Below the pieces are notes generated by a model that did no database searches, was not told the DNA's origin, and saw only the letters and a program-made list of their open reading frames with translations. Positions 52,804 to 62,570 of a stretch of DNA of 64,000 nucleotides are shown piece by piece. Each line of letters begins with the position of its first letter. The stretch's first letter is position 1. Origin of the DNA: Persicitalea sp964500445 (GTDB lineage Bacteria > Bacteroidota > Bacteroidia > Cytophagales > Spirosomataceae); assembly GCA_964500445.1 (NCBI GenBank), contig CAZCOG010000011.1, positions 76,624 to 140,623 on the forward strand. Reading direction: 5' to 3'. A program made the position numbers and the translations under genes.

Positions 52804-53438
52804 GGAATGTTCATGAACTTGTGCGTCTGTAACGATATTTGCCAGCGTGGATTGTCTTTAATATAGTCAATAATCAACGGTAGCATCTGCTCGTGCCGGC
52901 TCCATTCGGGTTGCAAGAGGAGTTTGCAGTGCGGGCCAACCTGTGCGGCATGTGCCTCGGCGAACGCAAAATCACTTTTATTGAATACGATAGCTTTTAA
53001 TTCGTTGGCCGCCGGATAAATAGAGGGGTGCGGTACTTTGAATTTTTTGGGCGAAAAACAAATCCAGTCCCAATAGCCGGTCAGAGGATAAGCACCGGAG
53101 GTTTCGATGTTGGTCTGGAACCCAGCTTCCTGCAAAGCGGATGTAAGCTCATCCATGTTGTACATTAACGGTTCGCCGCCGGTGATGACCGCCAGGCGTC
53201 CCGGATGCGCCAGCGCGGCCTGGACAATATCAGAAACAGCCGTATCCGGGTGGGCTTTCGCATCCCAGGATTCTTTCACGTCGCACCATACACACCCGAC
53301 ATCGCAGCCTCCCAGCCGAATAAAATACGCCGCCTTACCCGAGTGGGCGCCTTCACCCTGCAAAGTGTAAAAGGCCTCCATAATGGGTAACGGGGTAGTT
53401 GAAACGGCAATAGCTTCTTTATACGAATCTCTATTCAT
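52800..53438 (-). CDS. queE: 7-carboxy-7-deazaguanine synthase
   Basis: Radical SAM enzyme in queuosine precursor synthesis. The N-terminal motif RLGGCDVGCVWCDVKESW carries the three iron-sulfur cysteines (C-x3-C-x2-C, the shortened variant of some QueE proteins). MEAFYTLQGEGAHSG and VITGGEPLMY are family motifs. I place the start at ATG 53438 (MNRDSYKEAIAV); another ATG at 53468 is in frame. Its stop codon overlaps the PorE-like start in ATGATG, so both are translated together. The rest of the queuosine genes are not here. Confidence 0.93.
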   Translation of the reverse strand: MNRDSYKEAIAVSTTPLPIMEAFYTLQGEGAHSGKAAYFIRLGGCDVGCVWCDVKESWDAKAHPDTAVSDIVQAALAHPGRLAVITGGEPLMYNMDELTSALQEAGFQTNIETSGAYPLTGYWDWICFSPKKFKVPHPSIYPAANELKAIVFNKSDFAFAEAHAAQVGPHCKLLLQPEWSRHEQMLPLIIDYIKDNPRWQISLQTHKFMNIP

Positions 53439-53604
53439 TTTTTTGCTAAACGGTCCTGTCTGCTGCAATCTGGAAAACTAAACCTCGCTTCTAGAAGTTC
53501 TATGAATGATAAATTGCTGAAACAGGTTTCCAAAATCAATAAACTCATCTATTTACACACAGCGCGGATTGCCGCATCGGTCATCTGCCTTTCCTCTTTC
53601 TTAA

Positions 53605-54651
53605 TTGATTAAAGCGCGCAAAGATACAATTACCGGGCGATCCTTTCCCGCCGACTTTCTGGAACCGTACCGCCACCAGGGCGATCCTGCCGCCGAACGG
53701 GTGACTACAGAAGTAGCAGGTCATGGTGGGCACGCGACCGTTGGCCCGCTCATGCGTTTTTTGACCGACTACGAAGATTTTGACCTGAAAAATCAACCAG
53801 ACGCTGTCCGAGAGTTTATCAATAGTCAATCTACCTTCCCTGATCAAACGGATCACAAACAATTCAAAGCAGGAATAGCATTTTTCTGGAAGCATTATCA
53901 ACTAGTCTCCCTCTTGCTGGGTACTTATGCTCTTCCCTACTGCTATGCCGGTGCAAACGGGGCCAGAGTACTGTGGATTTCGGAGCGAATCAAGAACAAT
54001 ACTTTCCAGCGACTGGAAGAAACCGGCGCGTTCGTCTTTGGAATCATGCAGGAGCGAGACTGGCAGAACGGAGTCAATTTCGTAAGAATTGCCAAGATAC
54101 GCTTACTTCACGCCGCCGTGCGATGGTTCACGCTCAACAGTGGCCGCTGGGAAGCAGCCTGGGGCCATCCGGTTTGTCAGGAAGATATGGCAGGAACCAA
54201 CCTCTCCTTTTCGTATATCATTATTAAAGGATTGCGAAAGTTGAATATCGAGGTTTCCCGGCAGCAGGAAGAAGCATTTCTTTATTTTTGGAATATCGTA
54301 GGGGAACTACTGGGGGTAGATTCCGCGCTTTTGCCCCAAAATATGCTGGAAGCCTACCGCCTGGATAAAGGAATTGCCGGGCGGCAGTTTGAGTCGTCGG
54401 AAGCGGGCCGGGGCTTAACCAAAGCGCTGCTCAAAGCCATTGAGCAGCAAATCACTTCGCCCACGATGCAAAACCTACCGGCGGCACAGATGCGTTTTTT
54501 CCTGGGGGAAAAAGTCGCCGATATCCTGGCCGTGCCCGAAGTTGCCTGGGAAGAAGACTTTGTAAAGCTGGCTCTGCAAACACCTATTTTCCCAAAACTC
54601 ATGTCTATGCAAAAACCTGCTTCTCCAGTACTTGAAAAATACTTGCGGTAG
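53605..54651 (+). CDS. DUF2236 / MpaB-like oxygenase family protein
   Basis: A 348-residue helical protein of the DUF2236 family, members of which bind heme and act as oxygenases or latex-clearing-like proteins. The family histidines fit YRHQGDPAAERV near the N terminus and the pair in RIAKIRLLHAAVRWF and WGHPVCQEDMAGTNL. Start is TTG at 53605: an in-frame TAA lies just upstream, and the first in-frame ATG would cut about 49 residues including family sequence. Its substrate cannot be told. It is convergent with the phosphatase gene. Confidence 0.78.
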   Translation: MIKARKDTITGRSFPADFLEPYRHQGDPAAERVTTEVAGHGGHATVGPLMRFLTDYEDFDLKNQPDAVREFINSQSTFPDQTDHKQFKAGIAFFWKHYQLVSLLLGTYALPYCYAGANGARVLWISERIKNNTFQRLEETGAFVFGIMQERDWQNGVNFVRIAKIRLLHAAVRWFTLNSGRWEAAWGHPVCQEDMAGTNLSFSYIIIKGLRKLNIEVSRQQEEAFLYFWNIVGELLGVDSALLPQNMLEAYRLDKGIAGRQFESSEAGRGLTKALLKAIEQQITSPTMQNLPAAQMRFFLGEKVADILAVPEVAWEEDFVKLALQTPIFPKLMSMQKPASPVLEKYLR

Positions 54652-54703
54652 TAGTTTTAGGATAAACTTCCAGTCCGTCAATAGGCCCGCTAGGAGTATA
54701 GTT

Positions 54704-55222
54704 TCATTCCGCAAATTCCCCAAAAGTACTTTCCTCTAGGCGAATCAGCGGCGGACGCAGGAACCGCCTTTTCACCGTGACGACAAATAAATTATCGTAG
54801 TCACTATCTGGAATAGTCTTCTTCTGATGAGTTACGGGCAATTGATCGAGTAATGGCAACAGCGTGTTACTATGACCAACTACCAGAGCATTGCCCCGCA
54901 GTTTCCGAAGATGTTTGGCCGCTTCCCAGAGCGTATCGGTAGCATAAGGCAAAATGGGTAGGCCGAGTTTTGTGGCCAGGGGCTCGGCGGTGGTGCGGGT
55001 GCGCTGGGTATTGGTAGAGTAAATGTATTTGATATTTTTAGAAAGTAAAGTATCCGCCAGCACTTCTGCCCGTGCTTTTCCGGTTGCTGTCAAAGGTGGG
55101 TCTTCGGCGGGAGTCGAATCCTTTTCAGCATGACGAACCAGATACAGTATATGACTAGAACAGCCTGCCAGCAAAGCGCCTATCAGCCAGGTACCCAGCA
55201 AAATCCTAAACTTCATTTTCAT
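54704..55222 (-). CDS. Lipoprotein histidine phosphatase (SixA-like)
   Basis: A 172-residue histidine phosphatase anchored as lipoprotein: signal MKMKFRILLGTWLIGALLAGC with lipobox LLAGC. The catalytic RHG-type motif is ILYLVRHAEKD, and the second histidine is in ALVVGHSNTLLPLLD. Members of this superfamily remove phosphate from protein histidines or small molecules; substrate unknown. Two start codons are possible (55222 and 55216) and differ by two residues. It is divergent from mnmE; TATCTTTG at 55228-55235 may be the minus-7 element for mnmE. Confidence 0.85.
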   Translation of the reverse strand: MKMKFRILLGTWLIGALLAGCSSHILYLVRHAEKDSTPAEDPPLTATGKARAEVLADTLLSKNIKYIYSTNTQRTRTTAEPLATKLGLPILPYATDTLWEAAKHLRKLRGNALVVGHSNTLLPLLDQLPVTHQKKTIPDSDYDNLFVVTVKRRFLRPPLIRLEESTFGEFAE

Positions 55223-55319
55223 AACCTTATCTTTGTAAAATATTGATGGGACTCTGTAAAGCCATTCCTTTGAGGATGACCGTCAGCCCGCAAACAGTAG
55301 CAAAGATAAAAATACCAGC

Positions 55320-56690
55320 TTGGCATCCCGCATCGTGAATCCCGTTTCCATTAATCAATACGAACCAATATGTGCACTAGCGACCGCGCCGGGGATTGGA
55401 GCCATCTCCGTCGTACGCGTGTCGGGGGAAGGTTGCATCGAACTTGTTGACAATTACTTTAAAGGTGCGGATCTTGCCCAGGCCGACAGCCACACCGTTC
55501 ACTTTGGCACAATCCGGCAAAAAAATACGGTCATTGACGAGGTTCTGGTGACGGTTTTTCGCTCGCCCCGCTCGTTTACGAAAGAAGATTCGGTCGAGAT
55601 CTCCTGCCACGGCTCCGACTACATTGTCCGCCAAATCCTGAAACTACTGGTACAGGGTGGTGCCCGTATCGCTCGTCCGGGTGAGTTTACTCAACGTGCT
55701 TTCCTAAATGGCCAGTTTGACCTCGTGCAAGCCGAAGCCGTGGCCGACCTTATCGCCGCCGATTCTGCCGCCAGCCACCGCACGGCCCTCACGCAGTTGC
55801 GCGGAGGATTCTCCAAAAAACTACAAGCCTTGCGCGAAGAGCTAATTCACTTTGCCTCGCTGGTTGAGCTTGAACTGGATTTTGGCGAGGAAGACGTGGA
55901 GTTCGCCCAGCGCGACGACCTGCGGCAACTCATCCATAAGCTACAGGCCACGATTCATCCCCTCATCGAGTCGTTTGACTACGGCAATGCTCTGAAAGAC
56001 GGCATTCCGGTAGCCATTATAGGCTCGCCCAACGTGGGAAAATCGACGCTGCTCAACGCCCTGCTTAACGAAGAAAAAGCGATCGTCACCGAAATCGCCG
56101 GCACGACCCGCGACGTGATCGAGGATACGATTGTGCTGGATGGGGTAAAATTCCGGTTCATCGACACGGCCGGCATTCGCGTAACCCAGGATATCGTCGA
56201 GTCGCTGGGCATCGAGCGGTCGCGCCGGGCGATGGAGCAGGCTGATGTAGTACTTATGATGTTTGACAGCGAGGAGACAAAGAATGAGGTAGAGGTTTTG
56301 GTGGCGGGGCTGCCAAAAGAGAAGAAAGTGATTTGGGTGAGAAATAAGGTAGACAGGACGTCAAATTCGTCTGATAGATTTGATAATTCAATCCCCATTT
56401 CCGCAAAAACCCAGTCCGGTCTGGATGATTTGAAATCTTTGCTTATACAACATATCAGAACCAACTCTGCCCAGGACACAATCGTGACCAACCAGCGGCA
56501 CTACGAACATCTCCTGAAAACCTCTCAAGCCCTCGATGAAGTACTTCTGGGTCTGGACACCGGCATAACGGGTGATTTCCTGGCTCAGGACATCCGCCTG
56601 GCTTTGTATCATTTGGGTGAAATTACAGGCACCATCGTTTCCGATGATTTGCTGGCTAACATTTTTTCCAAGTTCTGTATTGGAAAGTAA
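55320..56690 (+). CDS. mnmE: tRNA modification GTPase MnmE
   Basis: Works with MnmG to add the carboxymethylaminomethyl group at U34 of several tRNAs. Domain order: folate-binding N-terminal domain (ICALATAPGIGAISVVRVSGEG), helical domain, and an inserted G domain with GSPNVGKSTLLNALL, GTTRDVIED, DTAGIR and RNKVD. The C-terminal FCIGK with catalytic cysteine is intact. The start is TTG at 55320; a GTG at 55335 is also possible. MiaA, another tRNA-modifying enzyme, lies 1.7 kb downstream. Confidence 0.96.
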   Translation: MASRIVNPVSINQYEPICALATAPGIGAISVVRVSGEGCIELVDNYFKGADLAQADSHTVHFGTIRQKNTVIDEVLVTVFRSPRSFTKEDSVEISCHGSDYIVRQILKLLVQGGARIARPGEFTQRAFLNGQFDLVQAEAVADLIAADSAASHRTALTQLRGGFSKKLQALREELIHFASLVELELDFGEEDVEFAQRDDLRQLIHKLQATIHPLIESFDYGNALKDGIPVAIIGSPNVGKSTLLNALLNEEKAIVTEIAGTTRDVIEDTIVLDGVKFRFIDTAGIRVTQDIVESLGIERSRRAMEQADVVLMMFDSEETKNEVEVLVAGLPKEKKVIWVRNKVDRTSNSSDRFDNSIPISAKTQSGLDDLKSLLIQHIRTNSAQDTIVTNQRHYEHLLKTSQALDEVLLGLDTGITGDFLAQDIRLALYHLGEITGTIVSDDLLANIFSKFCIGK

Positions 56691-56711
56691 TCTCTCCAAA
56701 TTCAATTATCC

Positions 56712-57539
56712 ATGAAAAAAATATTTACCCTTGTCCTCCTGTTTACGATCAGCCTGGGAACTGCTCCGCGGAAAATAACCTGGCTGGCGCTCGGTGATTC
56801 TATTACCTATCTCAACGATCATCGCGAGCAGACCGGCAATCGTCTCACAAAAGGGTACCTGACCCTAATCACTGAAAAGAATCCTGAAATTGAGTACATC
56901 AATAAAGGATACAATGGCTGGACAGCGGTCAAAATCGCCCAGAACATCGACTCCCTCGGATTGACCAAAGCCGATGTGTATACCGTTTTTCTGGGAACAA
57001 ATGACTGGTGGCAGGGCAAAACTGTGGGGGAATTATCAGACTATAAAGAAAGTACCGGGACAAGTACGGTTTACGGATCATTCAGAATTATCACGGATAA
57101 GTTGAAGAGTCTCAACAATAAGGCTAAAATCATATTCATTACGCCCATGCAGCGGGGCGATTTTGTGTATGTGGCCAATTACAAGAACAATGCTTTTGGG
57201 TCTTATAAACCTAAAAATGATCAATGGCTGGAACAGTTTGCCGATGCCGTGGTCTCAATCGGAAAGTTGGAGAAGTACCCAGTTGTGGATCTTTACCATG
57301 ACAGCGGTATTACCCCCGCCAACGCAGTTCATTTCAAGCGCTTACGCAACCCACAATCCAGCGAGTACCAGAACTATACGTACCCCGATTATACCCAAAT
57401 CCCCTTCCATCCTGAAAAAGACGAATATCCTTATCCGCCTGAGGCAATCTACATGACCTACGACGGACTGCATCCTTCCGACGAAGGCAACGAGATTATT
57501 GCTAAAATGCTGACCAGGAAGTGGAAAGGTCTCCGATGA
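56712..57539 (+). CDS. Secreted SGNH/GDSL hydrolase
   Basis: A 275-residue esterase-type hydrolase with a signal peptide (MKKIFTLVLLFTISLGTA). All blocks are present: ALGDSITYLND, INKGYNGWTA, VFLGTNDWW and TYDGLHPSDEG. It is related in fold to the gene at 16613 but clearly a different subfamily. It begins 21 bases after mnmE and its stop overlaps the next start (ATGA), so mnmE, this gene, the unknown gene at 57536 and miaA look like one operon. Confidence 0.88.
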   Translation: MKKIFTLVLLFTISLGTAPRKITWLALGDSITYLNDHREQTGNRLTKGYLTLITEKNPEIEYINKGYNGWTAVKIAQNIDSLGLTKADVYTVFLGTNDWWQGKTVGELSDYKESTGTSTVYGSFRIITDKLKSLNNKAKIIFITPMQRGDFVYVANYKNNAFGSYKPKNDQWLEQFADAVVSIGKLEKYPVVDLYHDSGITPANAVHFKRLRNPQSSEYQNYTYPDYTQIPFHPEKDEYPYPPEAIYMTYDGLHPSDEGNEIIAKMLTRKWKGLR

Positions 57540-58423
57540 ATCCTGTTGATTTCCAACCGGGTACCTCTGATTTTCTTCGAGAGATCAGGGAGTGTTTGTC
57601 CACTTTACCCGTTGGTTTTTTTACAAAATCCGTCCCTAACTCCGAAAACTTTTATTTTGAGATTAAAAATCCAAAAAGTACCTCACTTTATATCTTCCCC
57701 AAATCCATTGCTCATTTCCCGCAAGAAGCTAACAGTCATATTAGGGAATTCCACCAAAATGGAAGTTCCGTGATCCTTTGGGAAGACATTTGGTACTCGA
57801 AACGAAAAATAGTTGAGTCACGAATCAAAGCCCTGCTTGGCATTTCGGAGCGTATTCCGGCCCGGCTTACCCAGGTGCGTCGCCTCGACCGACCAACGAC
57901 TCAACGCTTTTTGGAGGAAAATCACTTACAGATTGCCACCCTCTCGAAGTACAAATACGGATTATACCTGCCTAAAAAGCATTTCAGAGTAATCGCCGAA
58001 CCGCCCGAAGCGGATGACCTACTGGTAGCGGTTGCCACCTTTGCCCGCCCGCGTGTATTTGAGCGAGAGGGTACACCGCATCGTTCCTACGAACTGGTGC
58101 GCTTTGCCAACCTCCTTGATACGACGGTAGTTGGCGGACTCGATAAGCTCCTAAGCCACTTTGTAAAGGAGCACCAGCCCGACGACCTCATGACCTACGC
58201 TGATCTGGAATGGTCGAGCGGGCGCAGCTACCTGAAACTGGGTTTTAAGCCGCAGGAAGACGTCCCTCCGCAGGAATTTTTGGTTAAGTCAGCCACGATG
58301 GAACGCTTCTATCCGCATCGCCTGCCCGACGAAATTTCGCAACGACAAGAATTCGTAAAAATTAAAAACGCCGGAAGTCGTAAGTTTGTAAAAAATTTTC
58401 ACGCTAAGTCCCCTTCCCATTGA
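57536..58423 (+). CDS. Hypothetical protein with a phage-type endonuclease-associated pattern
   Basis: A 295-residue protein, start ATG 57536 overlapping the previous stop. I do not know its function. The C-terminal two thirds contain ARLTQVRRLDRPTTQRFLEE, KYKYGLYL, DDLLVAVATFARPR, SYELVRFANLLDTTVVGGL-DKLL and YADLEWSSGRSYLKLGF. This resembles a domain found in phage-encoded proteins annotated as homing-endonuclease-like (FLEEHHLQG..., GLVAVMTFGKPR, VVGGASKLF, YEKLGF), which has a GNAT-like look. That similarity is from memory and unverified. It overlaps the miaA start (TTGA). Confidence 0.6.
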   Translation: MNPVDFQPGTSDFLREIRECLSTLPVGFFTKSVPNSENFYFEIKNPKSTSLYIFPKSIAHFPQEANSHIREFHQNGSSVILWEDIWYSKRKIVESRIKALLGISERIPARLTQVRRLDRPTTQRFLEENHLQIATLSKYKYGLYLPKKHFRVIAEPPEADDLLVAVATFARPRVFEREGTPHRSYELVRFANLLDTTVVGGLDKLLSHFVKEHQPDDLMTYADLEWSSGRSYLKLGFKPQEDVPPQEFLVKSATMERFYPHRLPDEISQRQEFVKIKNAGSRKFVKNFHAKSPSH

Positions 58424-59328
58424 TCGTTATTTTAGGCCCCACCGCTTCCGGTAAAACTCATCTGGCTGCTCAATTAGCCCATCGAATTGGCGGCGAAATC
58501 ATCAGTGCGGATTCCAGGCAGGTTTATCGTGGTATGAATATCGGCACGGGCAAGGATCTGGACGAGTATGTAGTAAACGGAACGCCCATTCCTTACCACC
58601 TGATCGACATTGTAGACGCAGGTGAAAAATATAACGTACACCAATTTCAGTTGGATGTGCAGGAAGTACTGCCCAAAATCAGGAAACGGGACAATTACCC
58701 TATTCTTTGCGGAGGCTCCGGACTTTATCTGAACGCCCTACTGCAGGGCCATAGCTTTACAGGTATCCCTACCAATCCGTCGTTGCGCAATATGCTTGAG
58801 GCCTATTCACATGAGGTACTTTTGAAAGAATTCGGTAAGAAAAGGACTGCTTACTCTCCACTTGCCGACACATCCACCAAGAAACGCACGATTCGCGCCA
58901 TCGAAATCAATAATTTTCTCGACGCGAATCCTGATTTCCCTATCCCTGAAACTGAACTGCCAGAATTCAAGGTGTATGGGATCGATCCTTCAACGAACTT
59001 GCGCCGCGACCGCATTAGCCGACGACTAAAAGAGCGCTTCAACAATGGGCTCATCGATGAAGTGAAAGGGTTGCTGGATCAGGGAGTTCCTGCCCAAACG
59101 CTGATTTATTACGGCCTTGAATACAAATTGATTACCCAGTACCTGAATGGAGAAATGATTCTAATGGAAATGAAGCAACGGCTGGAAACTGAAATCCACC
59201 GCTTTGCCAAGCGACAGATGACTTTTTTTCGTAAAATGGAAAAAGAAGGCGTGGATATCCGCTGGCTTCGCAACGACCAGACGCCCAACGAATGGGTGGA
59301 TACCATTGTTTCCAATCTGGACCTGTAA
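58420..59328 (+). CDS. miaA: tRNA dimethylallyltransferase MiaA
   Basis: Adds an isopentenyl group to A37 of tRNAs reading U-starting codons. The P-loop GPTASGKTHLA, the DSRQVYRGMNIGTGK motif and CGGSGLYLNALLQG are intact in 302 residues. The start is TTG at 58420, overlapping the TGA stop of the preceding gene, so it is translationally coupled; no ATG is available before the P-loop. Confidence 0.95.
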   Translation: MIVILGPTASGKTHLAAQLAHRIGGEIISADSRQVYRGMNIGTGKDLDEYVVNGTPIPYHLIDIVDAGEKYNVHQFQLDVQEVLPKIRKRDNYPILCGGSGLYLNALLQGHSFTGIPTNPSLRNMLEAYSHEVLLKEFGKKRTAYSPLADTSTKKRTIRAIEINNFLDANPDFPIPETELPEFKVYGIDPSTNLRRDRISRRLKERFNNGLIDEVKGLLDQGVPAQTLIYYGLEYKLITQYLNGEMILMEMKQRLETEIHRFAKRQMTFFRKMEKEGVDIRWLRNDQTPNEWVDTIVSNLDL

Positions 59329-59339
59329 TAGTAAATTGA

Positions 59340-59762
59340 ATGACTAAAAACCTAACGACCACACTTTTGTTGGTAGTTCTCGGCATCACCGACGCTTATC
59401 TTCTCTCCCACCCTAATCTCATCGGGCGCATCGGAATCTTGGTTTACCGACACGATTATCTAAAAACTTTCCCTCGTGCCCTGGCTACGGTATTCCTTGT
59501 GCTGGGTGTATGTTTGTTTCTCTGTGAGGTTATCCGGCGCGTCAAGTTGCCGCGTGCGGCCGTCCCCTGGTATCTCATGCTCATAGTACTGGGGTTGGCT
59601 CTTTTTTCCTATGTCTACGTTAGTTTTTCCTCGCTCACGTATAGCATGACGGGCAAGGAATTTATCTACGGGGCACATTTACTTCCGATTTTGATGATCG
59701 GCATTTTTGGGCGTTATCTTATTTCTGCTTTATTCAAAGCACGTAACCAAAGCGGAATATGA
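59340..59762 (+). CDS. Hypothetical four-helix membrane protein
   Basis: A 140-residue protein with about four predicted membrane helices (LTTTLLLVVLGITDAYLL, ALATVFLVLGVCLFLC, WYLMLIVLGLALFSYVYVSF, LLPILMIGIFGRYLISAL). No family is recognised. It begins 12 bases after miaA and overlaps the amidohydrolase start by the ATGA pattern at 59759-59762, so it is probably the middle of the mnmE-to-amidohydrolase operon. Confidence 0.65.
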   Translation: MTKNLTTTLLLVVLGITDAYLLSHPNLIGRIGILVYRHDYLKTFPRALATVFLVLGVCLFLCEVIRRVKLPRAAVPWYLMLIVLGLALFSYVYVSFSSLTYSMTGKEFIYGAHLLPILMIGIFGRYLISALFKARNQSGI

Positions 59763-61024
59763 AGAAATTGTCCTTCCTCCTGCTGGCTATCGCTTTTCCT
59801 TTTTCGATTAGAGCGCAGACAGGCTACCTGCTACGTCCCGACCGGGTTTTCGACGGTCAGGAAATGCACGATAACTGGGTAGTTTGGACGCAGGGCAACA
59901 AAATCATGGCAGCAGGGGAAATGAATAGCCTGCCCGCCGAATCGCGACAGGCTTCGGTCATCGAATTGCCCGGCGCTACGCTCCTGCCTGGCCTTATCGA
60001 AGGGCATTCGCACCTGTTTCTGCACCCCTACGATGAAACTTCCTGGAACGATCAGGTGCTGAAAGAACCACGTTCTTTCCGAACTGCGAGAGCGGTTAAA
60101 AGCGCGGAACAGACATTACTGGCAGGCTTCACGACTGTTCGGGATTTGGGAACCGAAGGGGCCGAATACGACGATGTAGGTCTGAAGAAAGCAATTGACG
60201 AAGGAATCATTCCCGGCCCGCGCATGATCGTGGCTACCCGCGCCCTCATCGCTTCGGGTAGTTACGGCCCAAGTGGTTTCAGCCCTGACTTTGCGGTGCC
60301 GCAGGGGGCCGAGGAAGCTGACGGTCATGATAATCTAATTAAAGCTGTACGTACTCAAATCGGAAAGGGTGCGGACGTAATAAAAATTTATGCCGACTAC
60401 CGCTGGGGCCCCAATGGTGAAGCAAAACCTACGTTCAGCGAGGAAGAAATCCGATTGATTGTAGAAACTGCTCGCAGCAGCGGCAGACCAGTAGTTGCCC
60501 ACGCCTCCACCGCCGAAGGGGTGCGCCGTGCAATCATTAGTGGCGTCGAAACCATCGAACATGGGGACGGGGGTACTCCGGAAATCTGGAAAATGATGAA
60601 AGAAAAAAAGGTAGCGCTTTGCCCGACTCTCGCGGCAGGCGACGCCATCAGCCAGTATCGCGGTTGGCGAAAGGGCCAGGAGCCGGAACCCGATCGATTG
60701 ACGGAAAAACGAAAGAATTTCAAGCAGGTACTTGACGCCGGAGTGGCTATTATAATGGGAGGCGATGTGGGTGTGTATAGCCACGGTACCAACGCCCGGG
60801 AAATGCTATTGATGGTAGACTACGGTATGAAACCACTTGATGTGCTGAGAGCCGCCACCTCTGGCAATGCCCGGATTTTTCACCAGGAAAAACGTATCGG
60901 AACAATCCAGAAAGGATTGCTGGCCGATTTGATAGCGGTGAAAGGTAATCCAGCCAGCGATATTTCGACGATCGAAAAAGTAGAATTGGTAATGAAAGAT
61001 GGCAAACTTTATAAAAAGCCTTGA
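59759..61024 (+). CDS. Secreted amidohydrolase (imidazolonepropionase/prolidase-like)
   Basis: A 421-residue exported metal-dependent amidohydrolase. The signal MKKLSFLLLAIAFPFSIRAQ is clear. The metal site LLPGLIEGHSHLF has the H-x-H pair; GADVIKIYADYRW holds the lysine to be carbamylated, VVAHASTAEGVRRAI and IEHGDGG hold histidines, and IMGGDVGVYSHG the aspartate. Members cleave dipeptides with C-terminal proline or cyclic amides. It could process peptides in the periplasm. It ends the five-gene run beginning with mnmE. Confidence 0.88.
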   Translation: MKKLSFLLLAIAFPFSIRAQTGYLLRPDRVFDGQEMHDNWVVWTQGNKIMAAGEMNSLPAESRQASVIELPGATLLPGLIEGHSHLFLHPYDETSWNDQVLKEPRSFRTARAVKSAEQTLLAGFTTVRDLGTEGAEYDDVGLKKAIDEGIIPGPRMIVATRALIASGSYGPSGFSPDFAVPQGAEEADGHDNLIKAVRTQIGKGADVIKIYADYRWGPNGEAKPTFSEEEIRLIVETARSSGRPVVAHASTAEGVRRAIISGVETIEHGDGGTPEIWKMMKEKKVALCPTLAAGDAISQYRGWRKGQEPEPDRLTEKRKNFKQVLDAGVAIIMGGDVGVYSHGTNAREMLLMVDYGMKPLDVLRAATSGNARIFHQEKRIGTIQKGLLADLIAVKGNPASDISTIEKVELVMKDGKLYKKP

Positions 61025-61267
61025 AGATCGCCGTTACTCTGTTAAAAATGGGCCTCAGAAGGCCGGTATGTGAGGTTATGCGTAGAAAATCCAGATATTT
61101 TTTAGGATATTGCAAGCCCTCCGCGTTTGGCCTCTCTTTTGGCAAATGCGTATAAAATGATAGCATACCCCTTTATCAATCGAGCCGGCTGACGGACAGA
61201 GTTCAGTATTTCTCCGTCAAACGGTTCTCAAACTTTCAAAAATCCCTAAATATTTCGACGAATCTAT

Positions 61268-62548
61268 ATGTCACAAACTGCCCAAATGACCATTGAGGGT
61301 CAACAGTACGAATTTCCAGTTATCGAAGGCACCGAACACGAGAAGGCCATTGACATCAGTAAGCTCCGGGGGCAATCCGGCTATATTACCATTGACCCCG
61401 GCTTCAAAAATACCGGTTCCACTACGAGTGCTATTACTTTTTTGGATGGAGAAGAAGGTATTCTTCGGTACCGAGGCTACTCCATCGAAGATTTGGCGGA
61501 GAAAGCCTCCTTTTTGGAAGTAGCCTATTTGCTGATTTACGGGGATCTGCCAACGGCAGACCAATACGCAGAATTTGAACATCAGGTGCGCACCCACACG
61601 CTGGTGAATGAGGATATGCGGAAAATTTTTGAGGGATTTCCAGTGAATGCCCACCCTATGGGCGTGCTTTCGTCGCTGGTAAGTGCTATGAGTGCCTTTT
61701 ATCCTGATTCCTATGACTCTAACGTCCCCGCCGATACGGAGATGCACATTATCCGGCTGATGGCCAAAATGCCGACCATCGTTACCTGGTCGTATAAAAA
61801 GTCGCAGGGACACCCCGTCAACTATCCCGACAATAATCTTGACTATTGTTCAAACTTCCTGAACATGATGTTCGCATTGCCCGTGGAGAAGTACGAGGTT
61901 GATCCGGTAGTTGCCAAGGCTCTGAATAAACTACTGATTCTCCACGCCGACCACGAGCAAAACTGCTCCACCTCGACGGTGAGGCTTGTGGGTTCGTCTC
62001 AGGCTAATATCTATACATCGATCTCAGCGGGCGTAGGTGCCCTGTGGGGACCTTTGCACGGTGGAGCCAACCAGGAAGTGATCGAGATGCTTGAAGCCAT
62101 CCGCGCCGATGGCGATACCCAGAAATACATCGACATGGCCAAAGACAAGAATAGCGGCTTCCGCCTTTTCGGATTTGGTCACCGGGTGTACAAAAACTTT
62201 GATCCCCGTGCCCGCATTATCAAAAAGGCCGCTGACGACGTTCTGGAAAAACTGGGTGTCAATGACCCCGTCCTTGAAATCGCGAAGACACTGGAAAAAG
62301 CTGCGTTGGAGGATGAGTACTTCGTATCACGCAAGTTGTACCCCAACGTGGATTTCTACTCCGGAATCATTTATCGTGCGCTGGGTATCCCGACCAACAT
62401 GTTTACGGTCATGTTTGCCATTGGCCGCTTGCCGGGTTGGATTGCACAATGGAAAGAAATGCGCGAAAACAATGAGCCGATCGGCCGCCCCCGCCAGATA
62501 TATACTGGTCCAACCCATCGCGATTTCGTGGCAATGGATCAGCGTTAA
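61268..62548 (+). CDS. gltA: Citrate synthase
   Basis: First enzyme of the TCA cycle. The 426-residue length is that of the type II hexameric enzyme of Gram-negative bacteria. Catalytic residues are visible in LHADHEQNCSTSTVRLVGSS, LWGPLHGGANQEVIEML and FGFGHRVYKNFDPRA (with the catalytic histidine), and the aspartate in LYPNVDFYSG. It has its own promoter region of about 240 bases and a terminator right after. Confidence 0.97.
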   Translation: MSQTAQMTIEGQQYEFPVIEGTEHEKAIDISKLRGQSGYITIDPGFKNTGSTTSAITFLDGEEGILRYRGYSIEDLAEKASFLEVAYLLIYGDLPTADQYAEFEHQVRTHTLVNEDMRKIFEGFPVNAHPMGVLSSLVSAMSAFYPDSYDSNVPADTEMHIIRLMAKMPTIVTWSYKKSQGHPVNYPDNNLDYCSNFLNMMFALPVEKYEVDPVVAKALNKLLILHADHEQNCSTSTVRLVGSSQANIYTSISAGVGALWGPLHGGANQEVIEMLEAIRADGDTQKYIDMAKDKNSGFRLFGFGHRVYKNFDPRARIIKKAADDVLEKLGVNDPVLEIAKTLEKAALEDEYFVSRKLYPNVDFYSGIIYRALGIPTNMFTVMFAIGRLPGWIAQWKEMRENNEPIGRPRQIYTGPTHRDFVAMDQR

Positions 62549-62570
62549 GCCAATGCCGAGCTTGTATTCA

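Noticed and set aside
53502..53612. 36-codon frame before the DUF2236 gene
   Set aside because: No motif, no clear promoter, and it overlaps the TTG start region of the next gene; probably chance.
61025..61267. Possible riboswitch before citrate synthase
   Set aside because: I found only a small GGCC/GGCC stem and no recognisable aptamer pattern.
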